This document shows, in pieces, positions 51,083 through 59,922 of a stretch of DNA of 64,000 nt (the stretch's first letter is position 1; each line of letters opens with the position of its first letter). The notes below the pieces were generated by a model, which had not been told where the DNA came from, did no database searches, and saw only the letters and a program-made list of their open reading frames with translations. This stretch comes from Sulfuricellaceae bacterium (lineage in GTDB: Bacteria; Pseudomonadota; Gammaproteobacteria; Burkholderiales; Sulfuricellaceae), in assembly GCA_030690895.1 (NCBI GenBank), contig JAUYFQ010000020.1, positions 1-64,000 on the forward strand, given 5' to 3'. The position numbers and the translations under genes were made by a program.

Positions 51083-52903
51083 ATGAACTATTTGTTAGCA
51101 TTGCCCAAAGAGTCGGCAAAATCATCGGGGTACAATGTCTTCCCTGTTGGTATCGCTTATGTTTCAGCCTACTTAAAAGCACATGGACATAGCATCCATA
51201 CTGCAAACCTTGAATTCTTTGCAGAGAGTACATTCGATGTTTTAAAGAAACTCATTGCTGAACACGCTATAGATGTTCTATGCACGGCAGGATTGAGCAG
51301 GGATTATAAGCGCGTAAAGAATTTGATCGACACAGCCCGAATAATCAACCCCAAGATCACCATTGTAGTGGGAGGAGGGATTATTAGTGGCGACCCATTG
51401 CCGGCCATGGTTGCCCTTAAGGCAGACATAGGCGTAATTGGGCAGGGCGAGGTCACAATGCAGGAATTAGCTTTCGCCCTAGATAATGATCTCCCTTATG
51501 GAAATATCCCCGGTTTGATATTTAGCTCTAATGGTCGGTACATTACTACGGCTGTCCGGGAAGAAATAAAGAATTTGGATGATCTGCCGTTCCCTGATTA
51601 TGACGGTTTTTCATATTCGGATTATATGAGGCAAACAAATTACGAGGCTGCTTATGTAGTTGCAAGCAGGTCATGTCCGTTTAAATGCACTTTTTGCTTT
51701 CATCCTTCAGGAAATAAATACCGCAAGCGGTCGCTGGATAACGTCTTCCTCGAAATCGACTATCTGATCAATACATACAATGTGGGGCACATTAATGTAA
51801 GCGACGAGTTGTTTGCTCCAAAGAGGGATCGGGTAATTGAGTTTTGCAATCGCATAGCCGCATATCATGTAACTTGGGCTGTTCAGCTAAGGGTATGTGA
51901 TGTAGATAATGAATTACTGAACATCATGCGCGACTCCGGTTGCATCACGATAAGCTACGGAATTGAGAGTGCTGACGATAGAATTCTAACCAGCATGGCA
52001 AAAAAGATTTCGTTAGCACAAATCGATAAAGCACTGGAGCTTACGTATATGGCCAATATCGATATTCAGGGGGGGCTGATTTTCGGCGATATTGCCGAAA
52101 CCACCGATACCGTCATAAATTCATTGAGATGGTATGACGACCATGTTCATTACGGCCTGGAACTAAACATGATTCATATTTTCCCGGGCACAGGGTTGTA
52201 TAACAACGCCTTATCTCGCGGAATCATAAAAGACAGAGTTAAATTCTTAACGGACGGATGCCCGCTCGTTAACGTATCGAGCCTGTCAGACCAAGAATAC
52301 AAGAATCTTTCATCCCACCTCTATGAAAGGAACATGCGAGCAAAATATGAACCTCTCATTTTTGACCTGCATGATATGCAGGAAGAAGGAAGTTGCTCCG
52401 TTTCCATGACTTGCAATAAATGTGAGAGCAAATTCTCCGTCAGCACCGATGCATTGCATATCGTACGGTTGTTGTGTGACAAGTGCAAGCAACGCTACTA
52501 TCTTGACCCATTCAAGAAGTTGTTGCGTTCCGTTGACTTGCCGGATGGCAATTTCAGGAATGACGAATGCGTGGCGTTGTGGGGGGCTGGAGAAGTATGC
52601 ATTAAGATGCTCGACCACTATCCTGTTCTGCATAGCGAGAAGTTTGTCGTGGTGGATTATTCCAAGTCAAGGCAAGGATATTCTGTGTGTGGAAAGGAAA
52701 TATTTTCCCCAAGTTACATAGACAAGAAAAACATTAAGACGGTAATAATTAGCGTTGCTCGCAGAAAAGACGAAATTTTGCGGCAACTTGCCGAATACCC
52801 AAACATCAAAAGAGTCTTTCTTCCAACAATTGAAAAGGTAGACGGCACTCAGGCGGTGTTTGCATTTAAGGAAATCGCTGTAGTAGAGCCGATTCCGATT
52901 TAA
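51083..52903 (+). CDS. B12-binding-type radical SAM protein with C-terminal Zn-ribbon and Rossmann-like module
   Basis: A 606-aa protein. Residues ~1-150 are a cobalamin-binding-like domain (NVFPVGIAYVSAYLKAHGHSIHTANLE, DIGVIGQGEVTMQELA). The radical SAM motif is at Cys198, 202 and 205 (SRSCPFKCTFCFHP). About residues 455-490 form a zinc-ribbon-like pair (CNKCESKF...CDKCKQRYY). The last ~100 residues start VALWGAGEVCIKML, like a small Rossmann fold. Such enzymes do methyl transfer or C-C chemistry; function here is not known. The gene is AT-richer than its neighbours. Confidence 0.82.
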   Translation: MNYLLALPKESAKSSGYNVFPVGIAYVSAYLKAHGHSIHTANLEFFAESTFDVLKKLIAEHAIDVLCTAGLSRDYKRVKNLIDTARIINPKITIVVGGGIISGDPLPAMVALKADIGVIGQGEVTMQELAFALDNDLPYGNIPGLIFSSNGRYITTAVREEIKNLDDLPFPDYDGFSYSDYMRQTNYEAAYVVASRSCPFKCTFCFHPSGNKYRKRSLDNVFLEIDYLINTYNVGHINVSDELFAPKRDRVIEFCNRIAAYHVTWAVQLRVCDVDNELLNIMRDSGCITISYGIESADDRILTSMAKKISLAQIDKALELTYMANIDIQGGLIFGDIAETTDTVINSLRWYDDHVHYGLELNMIHIFPGTGLYNNALSRGIIKDRVKFLTDGCPLVNVSSLSDQEYKNLSSHLYERNMRAKYEPLIFDLHDMQEEGSCSVSMTCNKCESKFSVSTDALHIVRLLCDKCKQRYYLDPFKKLLRSVDLPDGNFRNDECVALWGAGEVCIKMLDHYPVLHSEKFVVVDYSKSRQGYSVCGKEIFSPSYIDKKNIKTVIISVARRKDEILRQLAEYPNIKRVFLPTIEKVDGTQAVFAFKEIAVVEPIPI

Positions 52904-53114
52904 GTGGTCAAAATTACGCGATGGCGCAACTGACCGACATTTCTTGAAAAAGCGCAAAAAATATCTTGAAGTTAATGCTGATTAGTCAGTGCAATTACTG
53001 CCAGAATATCCTGCCTCATTTGAATCACAGCTGCGTAAACTGATGCTTGATTAATTCTACCGATATTCGCCTAAGTATGTTTTGGAGCTCCATTTGGTTT
53101 TTAAAACTGAAAAA

Positions 53115-54194
53115 ATGTTTACGCGAAGAAGTGGGGACAACATCATGCTTGCACTCCACTATGCGGACAGTTCGATTTCAAGAATCCCGCATAAGTTTAT
53201 TTTAGAAAATGGATTCGGTGCAGAAAGGGCCGAGTTTTTCATTGCAAAAAGCTCATATATCGGTCCAAACTCGGTCTGTCGGTTTGATAATCAAGATTGC
53301 AAGCTAAACATAGGTCGGTATGTAAGTGGCGCATTTGGAATTACATTCCTGCCAGATGGCGTTCATCCGGTTACAACAATTTCCTCTTACATATTTGAGC
53401 AGTTTGATGGTTTTCCGGGCAGCGCAACCCATCGAAAAGACCATAACCGGGTTATTGATGTCGAAAATGATGTCTGGATTGGCGATCAGTGCTTTATTCT
53501 CGGCGGGGCGACCATTTCAAATGGTTGCGTGCTTGGTGCCAGAACACTGGTACCGCATAACAAGCAACTTGAGCCATATGGGATTTATGTTGGCAGTCCG
53601 GCTCGACTAATCCGATTCAGATTCCCCGAAAAAGTAAGGGAGCTTCTTGTTGAATTGGCGTGGTGGGAAATGCCACTCTCTTGGATTCGACAAAACCTTT
53701 CTTTTTTTAAATTGGATTTGACTTTGGATGAGGGTCACTCCATTGAAATTTGCAAAGAACTGCTGAAACAAAAAACAATCCACCTGTCAGCTAATGTCGG
53801 CTCTTCCGCTCTGGAATCCCCGAAAAGCGAAGCCGTTGAAATTAGTCAACTGAAAGTCGCCGAGGACGAATTGGAGATACTACGGATCAATTCAATACTT
53901 CATCCACTTATCCTGAGCGCACCGCGAGCAATTGTGTACCCTGCCGATGCCCGCTCGAATTGGCTGATGGCTAATACGATACTCTCGCGTATCAATATAA
54001 TCGCTTTCGGCGACCGTAACGCGAACAAGCACGGAAAATATCTTTTTGGAGTGAAGGTGATCCCTCCTTCGGAAATTCAAAAACTTGAGCCCGACATCGT
54101 GTTCATCACATCAGAGCTGCATGGGGATGAAATTCTTGGCGAACTGTCTCATATAGTAGACAGCTCCAAAGTCAAATTGATCGCTCTCTTTTGA
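53115..54194 (+). CDS. Hexapeptide-repeat acetyltransferase with C-terminal Rossmann-like module
   Basis: A ~359-aa protein. The left-handed beta-helix acyltransferase part lies at about residues 35-180 (FIAKSSYIGPNSVC, CKLNIGRYVSGAFGI, VIDVENDVWIGDQCFILGGATISNGCVLGARTLV, YGIYVGSPARLIRFRF), close to the VatD/WbbJ class. The last ~100 residues (RAIVYPADARSNWLMANTIL...) are a separate alpha/beta module similar in layout to the C-terminal part of the preceding radical SAM protein. The start could also be TTG at 53082 or ATG at 53145. AT-rich codon use, as in its upstream neighbour. Confidence 0.82.
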   Translation: MFTRRSGDNIMLALHYADSSISRIPHKFILENGFGAERAEFFIAKSSYIGPNSVCRFDNQDCKLNIGRYVSGAFGITFLPDGVHPVTTISSYIFEQFDGFPGSATHRKDHNRVIDVENDVWIGDQCFILGGATISNGCVLGARTLVPHNKQLEPYGIYVGSPARLIRFRFPEKVRELLVELAWWEMPLSWIRQNLSFFKLDLTLDEGHSIEICKELLKQKTIHLSANVGSSALESPKSEAVEISQLKVAEDELEILRINSILHPLILSAPRAIVYPADARSNWLMANTILSRINIIAFGDRNANKHGKYLFGVKVIPPSEIQKLEPDIVFITSELHGDEILGELSHIVDSSKVKLIALF

Positions 54195-54252
54195 TGAATA
54201 CGATTATTTTTCGGCAACAAATTAGCGTGAAAACCTATGACACAGTAAGGGC

Positions 54253-55965
54253 ATGACGGGGATGGAAAGAATACTTTTCGTGGTTCCACCCAACCTCACC
54301 TTCGATGATTTCGTCAATCCGCCGACCAACGTGGGCACAGTCAAGCTGAAAAAGTCGGACAAGCCTTTCGGCTCCTTGATCACTGACATTCCACTCGGCA
54401 TTATCTCCCTCAGCGCCTACCTGAAGAAGCATCTGGGAATAGCCTCACTAGCTGCCGACTTCAATATCCAGCTGCTGAAGGAATCAGAGTTTGAATTCGC
54501 CGATTTCAGAAGCTATTTCTGGAGTTGCCTGCAATCAGACAAGTTCCAGGCATTCCGTCCCACCGTAATCGCCATATCGGCCCAGTTCAGTCCTTCGTAC
54601 CATAGCGTCATCGATATCGCCGAAGTGAGCCGCAGCTTGTTTCCAGAGGCTCTAATTCTGGCCGGAGGCAATCTGGTGACCGCCGTGTATCGCGAACTTT
54701 TCTCTGATACAAATTGTATTGATGCTATTTGCTTTGGCGAGGGTGAACTTCCGCTCGTCGAACTGCTATCGGCTACGGACAGGCAAAAAGTGATCGAAAA
54801 CCACGCCTCCTGGATATCACGGGAGAAAGCCATGTCTCCCGGTAATCCTTTCCAGCATTGCTTCATAGAAGATCTCGACGACATTCCTTTTCTGGATTAC
54901 GACATCCTCGATCTGGACGGTTACCAGCTCAATCCCACGCTTTCCCGTTACTCGGTCGGTGACGGGGCTGCTCACGCCATGTCTCTCATGACTTCGCGTG
55001 GCTGCCCGTTCAAATGCACTTTCTGCGCCTCCCACCAGGCGCATGGCCGCAAAATGCGCTATTACAGTGAGAATCGGGTAGCAGAGGATATCGACCGACT
55101 GATTGAACGCTACGGTGTGCGGAGTTTTATCATCCAGGACGATCATTTCATGGGCGGCAAGGAGCGCCCCTACAATATCGTCAGTGCGATCAAGGATCGT
55201 CAGGGTTCGATTTTTTTTCAGAACGCCCTGGCTATTTATGCGCTGGACAAGCGTTTCCTGACCCTGTTGAAAGAGGCGGGTATCCATGAACTCGTTCTGC
55301 CTGTGGAATCGGGTAGCGCGCGGGTGCTCAAGGACGTAATGCGCAAGCCGCTCAAACTGGAGATTGTGAAGCGCGTGGTTGCAGACTGCCGGGAAGCGGG
55401 GATCTTTACGGACTGCAATATCATCATCGGGATGCCAGGTGAGACGAAGGCAGATATTGCGGAAGGTCGTGAGTTCCTGAAGGGGCTTTATGGCGACTGG
55501 TTTCGGGTTTTTGTCGCCACCCCGATTCCCGGAAGTGAAATGTATGATCAGGCTGCCAGTAATGATTACTTCGTGATCAACCCGGTCAACGCCAACTACA
55601 AGCGGGCAGTCATTCAAACTGAAGACTGGTCGTCCGAATATATTCAGCACATCACTTACGCGATGAATATCGAACTGAATTTTGTTCATAACTCCAACAT
55701 GCGTCTTGGCAATTACCGCCTGGCCCTTGAATGCTTTGAGAAAGTCTTGAAGGTGAAGTCAGATCATGCCATTGCTTATTACTATGCGGCTTGCTGTCTT
55801 GAACATCTTGGAGATCATGATATGAGCCGGCAGTATTTTGAGCGTGCCATGGAATGCGCAAACAGCGATCTGTTCTGGAAGGAATACATCGACATGTTTC
55901 AGATTCCGATTTATCGCGGCACAAACACGTCCCATGCGTGCCTTGCAGGACCTCATCATGCCTGA
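54253..55965 (+). CDS. B12-binding radical SAM protein with C-terminal TPR
   Basis: A 570-aa protein. A cobalamin-binding-like domain occupies ~1-200 (RILFVVPPNLTFDDF, LILAGGNLV, ICFGEGELPLVELL). The radical SAM cysteines are Cys251, 255 and 258 (TSRGCPFKCTFCASHQ). The TIM-barrel part contains LPVESGSARVLKDVM and IIIGMPGETKADI. TPR-like helices follow (YRLALECFEKVLKVKSDHAIAYYYAACCLEHLGD). The reaction is unknown. An ATG at 54262 is an alternative start. Overlaps the ROK kinase by 8 bp. Confidence 0.85.
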   Translation: MTGMERILFVVPPNLTFDDFVNPPTNVGTVKLKKSDKPFGSLITDIPLGIISLSAYLKKHLGIASLAADFNIQLLKESEFEFADFRSYFWSCLQSDKFQAFRPTVIAISAQFSPSYHSVIDIAEVSRSLFPEALILAGGNLVTAVYRELFSDTNCIDAICFGEGELPLVELLSATDRQKVIENHASWISREKAMSPGNPFQHCFIEDLDDIPFLDYDILDLDGYQLNPTLSRYSVGDGAAHAMSLMTSRGCPFKCTFCASHQAHGRKMRYYSENRVAEDIDRLIERYGVRSFIIQDDHFMGGKERPYNIVSAIKDRQGSIFFQNALAIYALDKRFLTLLKEAGIHELVLPVESGSARVLKDVMRKPLKLEIVKRVVADCREAGIFTDCNIIIGMPGETKADIAEGREFLKGLYGDWFRVFVATPIPGSEMYDQAASNDYFVINPVNANYKRAVIQTEDWSSEYIQHITYAMNIELNFVHNSNMRLGNYRLALECFEKVLKVKSDHAIAYYYAACCLEHLGDHDMSRQYFERAMECANSDLFWKEYIDMFQIPIYRGTNTSHACLAGPHHA

Positions 55966-56875
55966 GCATATTGTGGCGACGTTCGATTTGGGGGGCACCA
56001 ACATGCGTGCCGCCACCATGGCTATTTCGAATACAAGCTGGCGCATGCTGGATCAACTGCGTCGCCCGACTCAAAGCTACTTGTCTGTACCTGCTGCCTC
56101 GGCAGCAAGGCAGCTGGATGCGCTGCTGGATTTCATTACCGACTATGCCGACACTGCGCGGTCGCGTTTCGGCGCCGTAGCGATTGCCGCCGCGTTTCCG
56201 GGCCCTGTACAAGGCCATGGCGTCGTCCTTGCACTGCCAACCATGTGGGGGCCGGATGGTCAATCGCTCTGCCCTATGGATCTTGCCGGTCAACTCCGTA
56301 CTCGCTTGCCGGAGATGGAGGTCAAGGTGATGAACGACGTCAGTGCTGCGGGCTACCGCTTTGTGCAGGAAGGTGGCGATTTTGCGCTGTTTACGCTGGG
56401 TTCGGGTATCGGGCTGAAGGTTTTTCTGGATGGTCAGCCACGTGTTGGTCCACACGGTTTTGGCGGCGAGCTAACCCATATGGTATTCGACGCACGCCCC
56501 GATGCGCCCTTGTGCGACTGCGGCGGACGAGGTCATCTTGGTGCTTTGGCCTCCGGTCGCGCCTGGCAGCATGCCGTGGCAGCGGCGCAGGAACGGGGAC
56601 AAGAACCCGACCTGCATCGTTTTGTGGAGCCCTTGGCTCGTGCGGTTGCCATGCTGCACTTCTCCCTGGGGCTGGAACGATTCATTTTTGCTGGCGGACT
56701 GGCTGAAGGACTGGGCGAGACGCTGCGCGAGGCGATTGTGCAAAATCTGCCAAATCAGGGCTGGAACCTTTGCCAGGACTGGAACGCCATGGTGCAACTC
56801 GCCCCTGCGGACGATGCGCACGCCTTGATTGGCGGCGCACTGGCATCCGCGTCCGCTTCGCGACTTTTTCAATAA
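55958..56875 (+). CDS. ROK-family sugar kinase
   Basis: A 305-aa kinase. The phosphate-binding motif is VATFDLGGTNMRAA, the second is AAFPGPVQGHG, and the catalytic-base region is VMNDVSAAGYR. LGSGIGLKVFLDG and a zinc-site-like CDCGGRGHLGALASG follow; the usual ROK site is CxCGxxGCxE, so the third Cys and the Glu are replaced (His, and Gly). It could phosphorylate glucose, N-acetylmannosamine or another hexosamine feeding the island. The ATG at 55958 overlaps the radical SAM stop. Confidence 0.86.
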   Translation: MPEHIVATFDLGGTNMRAATMAISNTSWRMLDQLRRPTQSYLSVPAASAARQLDALLDFITDYADTARSRFGAVAIAAAFPGPVQGHGVVLALPTMWGPDGQSLCPMDLAGQLRTRLPEMEVKVMNDVSAAGYRFVQEGGDFALFTLGSGIGLKVFLDGQPRVGPHGFGGELTHMVFDARPDAPLCDCGGRGHLGALASGRAWQHAVAAAQERGQEPDLHRFVEPLARAVAMLHFSLGLERFIFAGGLAEGLGETLREAIVQNLPNQGWNLCQDWNAMVQLAPADDAHALIGGALASASASRLFQ

Positions 56876-56882
56876 ACACTTG

Positions 56883-57062
56883 ATGACCATACTTTCACAC
56901 ACAGGCGATTGGCGATTGGCACTTGAACGCGCATTCGACTCAAGCTCTCTTTCCAGGGCCCATTCCATCGCTGACGGCCTGCTTTCTGGCTGGCCAGTCA
57001 TCCTTTACCTGCGCAATTACGCCTCTTTCACAATCGAGACCGTCCTGTATGCAACGATCTGA
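56883..57062 (+). CDS. Possible 59-aa small protein
   Basis: An ATG 7 bp after the ROK stop opens a 59-codon frame (MTILSHTGDWRLALERAFD...WPVILYLRNYASFTIETVLY). It is uninterrupted and ends inside the start region of the next gene. No motif or homologue is recognised. It could be a real small subunit, a remnant or chance. Confidence 0.3.
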   Translation: MTILSHTGDWRLALERAFDSSSLSRAHSIADGLLSGWPVILYLRNYASFTIETVLYATI

Positions 57063-57066
57063 AGCG

Positions 57067-58170
57067 ATGGTGGGTACGTGTGGCGCAGCGAGGGTGAGCA
57101 TCGTTGTTCCCATGTTCAATGCCGAACAGTTTCTCGAACTATCGATCGGGAGCGTTTTCCAGCAAACGATCCCTGACTGGGAACTGATCCTGGTTGATGA
57201 TGGCTCATCTGATGGCAGCGGCAAAATCTGTGCGCAACATGCTCAGGATGATCCTCGGATCAGAGTCGTCTCCCAGGCAAACCGGGGGCCCTCTGCGGCG
57301 CGCAATGCGGGCGTGTCGGTTGCAAGTGGTGAATTCATTTTTTTTCTGGATGCAGACGATTATCTGTTCCCGGATGCGCTGGAGAATCTTCTTTCCGCCA
57401 TCGATGAAAGTGGCGCAGACATGGCGCTGGGTAATTTTTGCAAGCAGGAAGACGGCGCTTCTCCTATCCCTCAGCCGGTTATTTTTGGAGCGGAGACGCC
57501 GCCATTTCTGGCGGACAGAAGAATGTTGAAAGAGATGGATCTGCTGGATTACGTCAGGCATTTTTTCATGTTCCCGAGCAACCATCTCGTCAGCTATTGC
57601 TGGGCGCGGCTCTACCGGCGTTCCATCATTCTTCGCCAAGGCCTGAAAGCCGAGGAGGACATGCAACTGTTTGAGGATTTTGCCTTCAATCTGGATTATC
57701 TCGGTGAAACCCGAAATCTGGTTTTCGTGAACAAACCCGTTTATGTGTATGTCTTGCGTGGTACGCATGTTTCGGCGAGTATGACAATCATGAAATCGCA
57801 ACGTCTGGTGAGCGATATGCAGGCGTTTCGTGACAAGGTGGATCGTTTTCTAGGTGCAATCGGCGTCGATGGCGCGCGGGTCGAAAAGGTGCGCCGTGAG
57901 GTCGGCCATGCCCTTGTCCACTACGCGATCATTTTTCTGGTGCGCACCTGCCGGCAGATGAACGCTGAAAATCAGCAGGCTATTTTCAATGAAATACGAG
58001 TGCTTGTCGGTTCTTCTGTCATGCAGGACTGCTTGCCGTGTTATCAACCACGCCCGGGTAGCAGCAGAATCGTTCCACTTCTCATGCGCCTCAGGCTTGT
58101 CTGGATGCTGGCCATGGTTTGTAAACAAAAAGGACTACGCCGATACGGCAAAATGCGGGGTGCATCGTGA
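57067..58170 (+). CDS. Family 2 glycosyltransferase
   Basis: A 367-aa GT-A enzyme. VSIVVPMFNAEQFLELSIGSVFQQTIPDWELILVDDGSSDGS is a classic GT2 N-terminus, and the DxD is in FFLDADDYLFPD. C-terminal helices include VHYAIIFLVRTCR. Similar to polysaccharide and flagellin-linked transferases. The start is the ATG at 57067 or 57049. Overlaps the next gene by 4 bp. Confidence 0.88.
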   Translation: MVGTCGAARVSIVVPMFNAEQFLELSIGSVFQQTIPDWELILVDDGSSDGSGKICAQHAQDDPRIRVVSQANRGPSAARNAGVSVASGEFIFFLDADDYLFPDALENLLSAIDESGADMALGNFCKQEDGASPIPQPVIFGAETPPFLADRRMLKEMDLLDYVRHFFMFPSNHLVSYCWARLYRRSIILRQGLKAEEDMQLFEDFAFNLDYLGETRNLVFVNKPVYVYVLRGTHVSASMTIMKSQRLVSDMQAFRDKVDRFLGAIGVDGARVEKVRREVGHALVHYAIIFLVRTCRQMNAENQQAIFNEIRVLVGSSVMQDCLPCYQPRPGSSRIVPLLMRLRLVWMLAMVCKQKGLRRYGKMRGAS

Positions 58171-59417
58171 AGCAGGAAATCATGAAACAGAAAATATTGA
58201 CACGTTTGAAATCCACACAAAAACCCGTGATTATCAATGGAGCCGGCATGGTAGGAGAAACCGTCCTTGGCTTTTGCCGGGATAACGGCATTGCGGTTGC
58301 GGGTTTTTGCGACGGCAGCTTGAAAGTGGAGGGAACTGACTTTCATGGTTTCAAAGTGATGCATACCCAGCGACTCAAGGATCACTACCCTGACGCGCTG
58401 ATTTTAGTCACTGCTGCGGCTATCAAGGATGTGGTGGATATGCTGCGGGAGGAAGGCTTTGAGGACTGGGTCGCTGCCGGCCCGCTTCTGGAAGATCTGG
58501 ATGTCGGCCAGAATTCCCCCGCGCTGGATTTTCATAAATTTTCTGTTGAAACATGCATTATTTGTCATGCCGGATATCTGAACCCGGAACGGGCTTTTCT
58601 GCGCAGCATCGATCTGATCATTACCGAGCGCTGCTCGCTCAAATGCAAGGATTGCTCGAACCTGATGCAGTACTACGAGAACCCGAAAAATGTCGCGCTT
58701 GATCTCCTGTTCCAGTCAGTCGATGCCTTGTGCTTGGCGCTCGATGAGATCATGGAGCTGCGCGTGATCGGTGGCGATGCCTTCATGAACAAGCAGTGGC
58801 CGCTGGTGGTGGAGAAGTTACTGGGGGAGCCAAAAATAAAGCGCGTGGTTATCTATACGAATGGCGCCATTGTCCCCAAAGTCGATCATGCACCCTTACT
58901 CAAACATCCCAAGGTCCTGACGATAGCGACTGATTATGGTGCGCTCTCGAGCAATATGGATAAGCTGATTCATTATTTTGTCGAGCACGGGATCGCACAC
59001 CGGATACTTCAAGTGGACAGCTGGCTTGATTGCGCAAGCCTGGAGAAACATGAGCGATCCAAAGAAGATAATGCCAAGGTATATCAGGATTGCTGCGCAA
59101 AAAATATGCTGAGCCTGTCTGACGGCAAACTGTTTCGTTGCCCGTTCGCGGCAAACGCGGACAGACTTTCTGCTGTGCCGGAGTTCAATGGCGACTACGT
59201 GGATGTGCTGGCAGCGGTCTCTTCGCCCGCTGGCGTGGCCGGCGCAGGTCGAAAAATCATGGATTATGTCCTGAACAAGGGCGCACTTGAAGTCTGTGAT
59301 TACTGTAATGGCAGACCTCTCTCAGGCGTGGAAGTGAAACCTGCCGTTCAGACGGAAGAGCCGCTTTCTTTTCGGAAATTTCCCCGCATTCAACCGATTC
59401 ATCAATATGAAAAATAA
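58167..59417 (+). CDS. Radical SAM protein with N-terminal Rossmann-like module
   Basis: A 416-aa protein starting with GTG. Residues ~15-110 form a nucleotide/sugar-binding-like fold (KPVIINGAGMVGETVLGFC...GVAGFCDGS pattern). The radical SAM motif is at Cys156, 160 and 163 (TERCSLKCKDCSNLM). RVIGGDAFMN replaces the usual GGE. Extra Cys pairs near the end (QDCCAKN, LFRCPFAAN, CDYCNG) may bind an auxiliary cluster. Same topology as the C-terminal module of the 51.1- and 53.1-kb proteins, but N-terminal. Confidence 0.83.
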   Translation: MKQEIMKQKILTRLKSTQKPVIINGAGMVGETVLGFCRDNGIAVAGFCDGSLKVEGTDFHGFKVMHTQRLKDHYPDALILVTAAAIKDVVDMLREEGFEDWVAAGPLLEDLDVGQNSPALDFHKFSVETCIICHAGYLNPERAFLRSIDLIITERCSLKCKDCSNLMQYYENPKNVALDLLFQSVDALCLALDEIMELRVIGGDAFMNKQWPLVVEKLLGEPKIKRVVIYTNGAIVPKVDHAPLLKHPKVLTIATDYGALSSNMDKLIHYFVEHGIAHRILQVDSWLDCASLEKHERSKEDNAKVYQDCCAKNMLSLSDGKLFRCPFAANADRLSAVPEFNGDYVDVLAAVSSPAGVAGAGRKIMDYVLNKGALEVCDYCNGRPLSGVEVKPAVQTEEPLSFRKFPRIQPIHQYEK

Positions 59418-59919
59418 ACTTTCCTCCGCCGTAGAAGTGCTTGTTGATGCTGTTCCTGACCCATCAGCCGGGTTGCCGGATGAGGTTTTTTACTACATCA
59501 GCAGCACGACCCCTCTGGTTAACGTTGATTTGCTGGTCAAGGATGAGCACGGGCGCACATTGCTGGCCTGGCGTAATGACCAACATGCCGGTACGGGCTG
59601 GCACATTCCCGGCGGCATTATCCGCTTCAAGGAAACGATAGCCGAACGCATTCGTCAGGTGGCCATTTCCGAAATTGGCATTGAGCTTGATTACGATCAC
59701 GAGGTGGTCGCCATTAACGAAATGATTCATCGTGACCGGGATGTCCGAGGCCATTTCATTTCATTGCTATACAGCTGCCGACTGGACTCTGCCTTCGTTC
59801 CAGAAAATCTGGGCTTGACGCCTGACGATGCAGGGTACTTGCAATGGCATGAGCATTGTCCTGAAAACATGATCGTTTACCATGATGTGTATCGCCAATA
59901 TATTGGCAGTCGGAGATAG
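59407..59919 (+). CDS. Nudix hydrolase, GDP-mannose mannosyl hydrolase-like
   Basis: A 170-aa protein with the Nudix box in GWHIPGGIIRFKETIAERIRQVAISEIGIEL. Two consensus positions differ (RE to QV, first Glu of EE to Ser), as in GDP-mannose mannosyl hydrolases (Gmm/WcaH). It may release sugar from an NDP-sugar and so balance pools in the island. It overlaps the radical SAM gene by 11 bp. Confidence 0.82.
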   Translation: MKNKLSSAVEVLVDAVPDPSAGLPDEVFYYISSTTPLVNVDLLVKDEHGRTLLAWRNDQHAGTGWHIPGGIIRFKETIAERIRQVAISEIGIELDYDHEVVAINEMIHRDRDVRGHFISLLYSCRLDSAFVPENLGLTPDDAGYLQWHEHCPENMIVYHDVYRQYIGSRR

Positions 59920-59922
59920 GCG

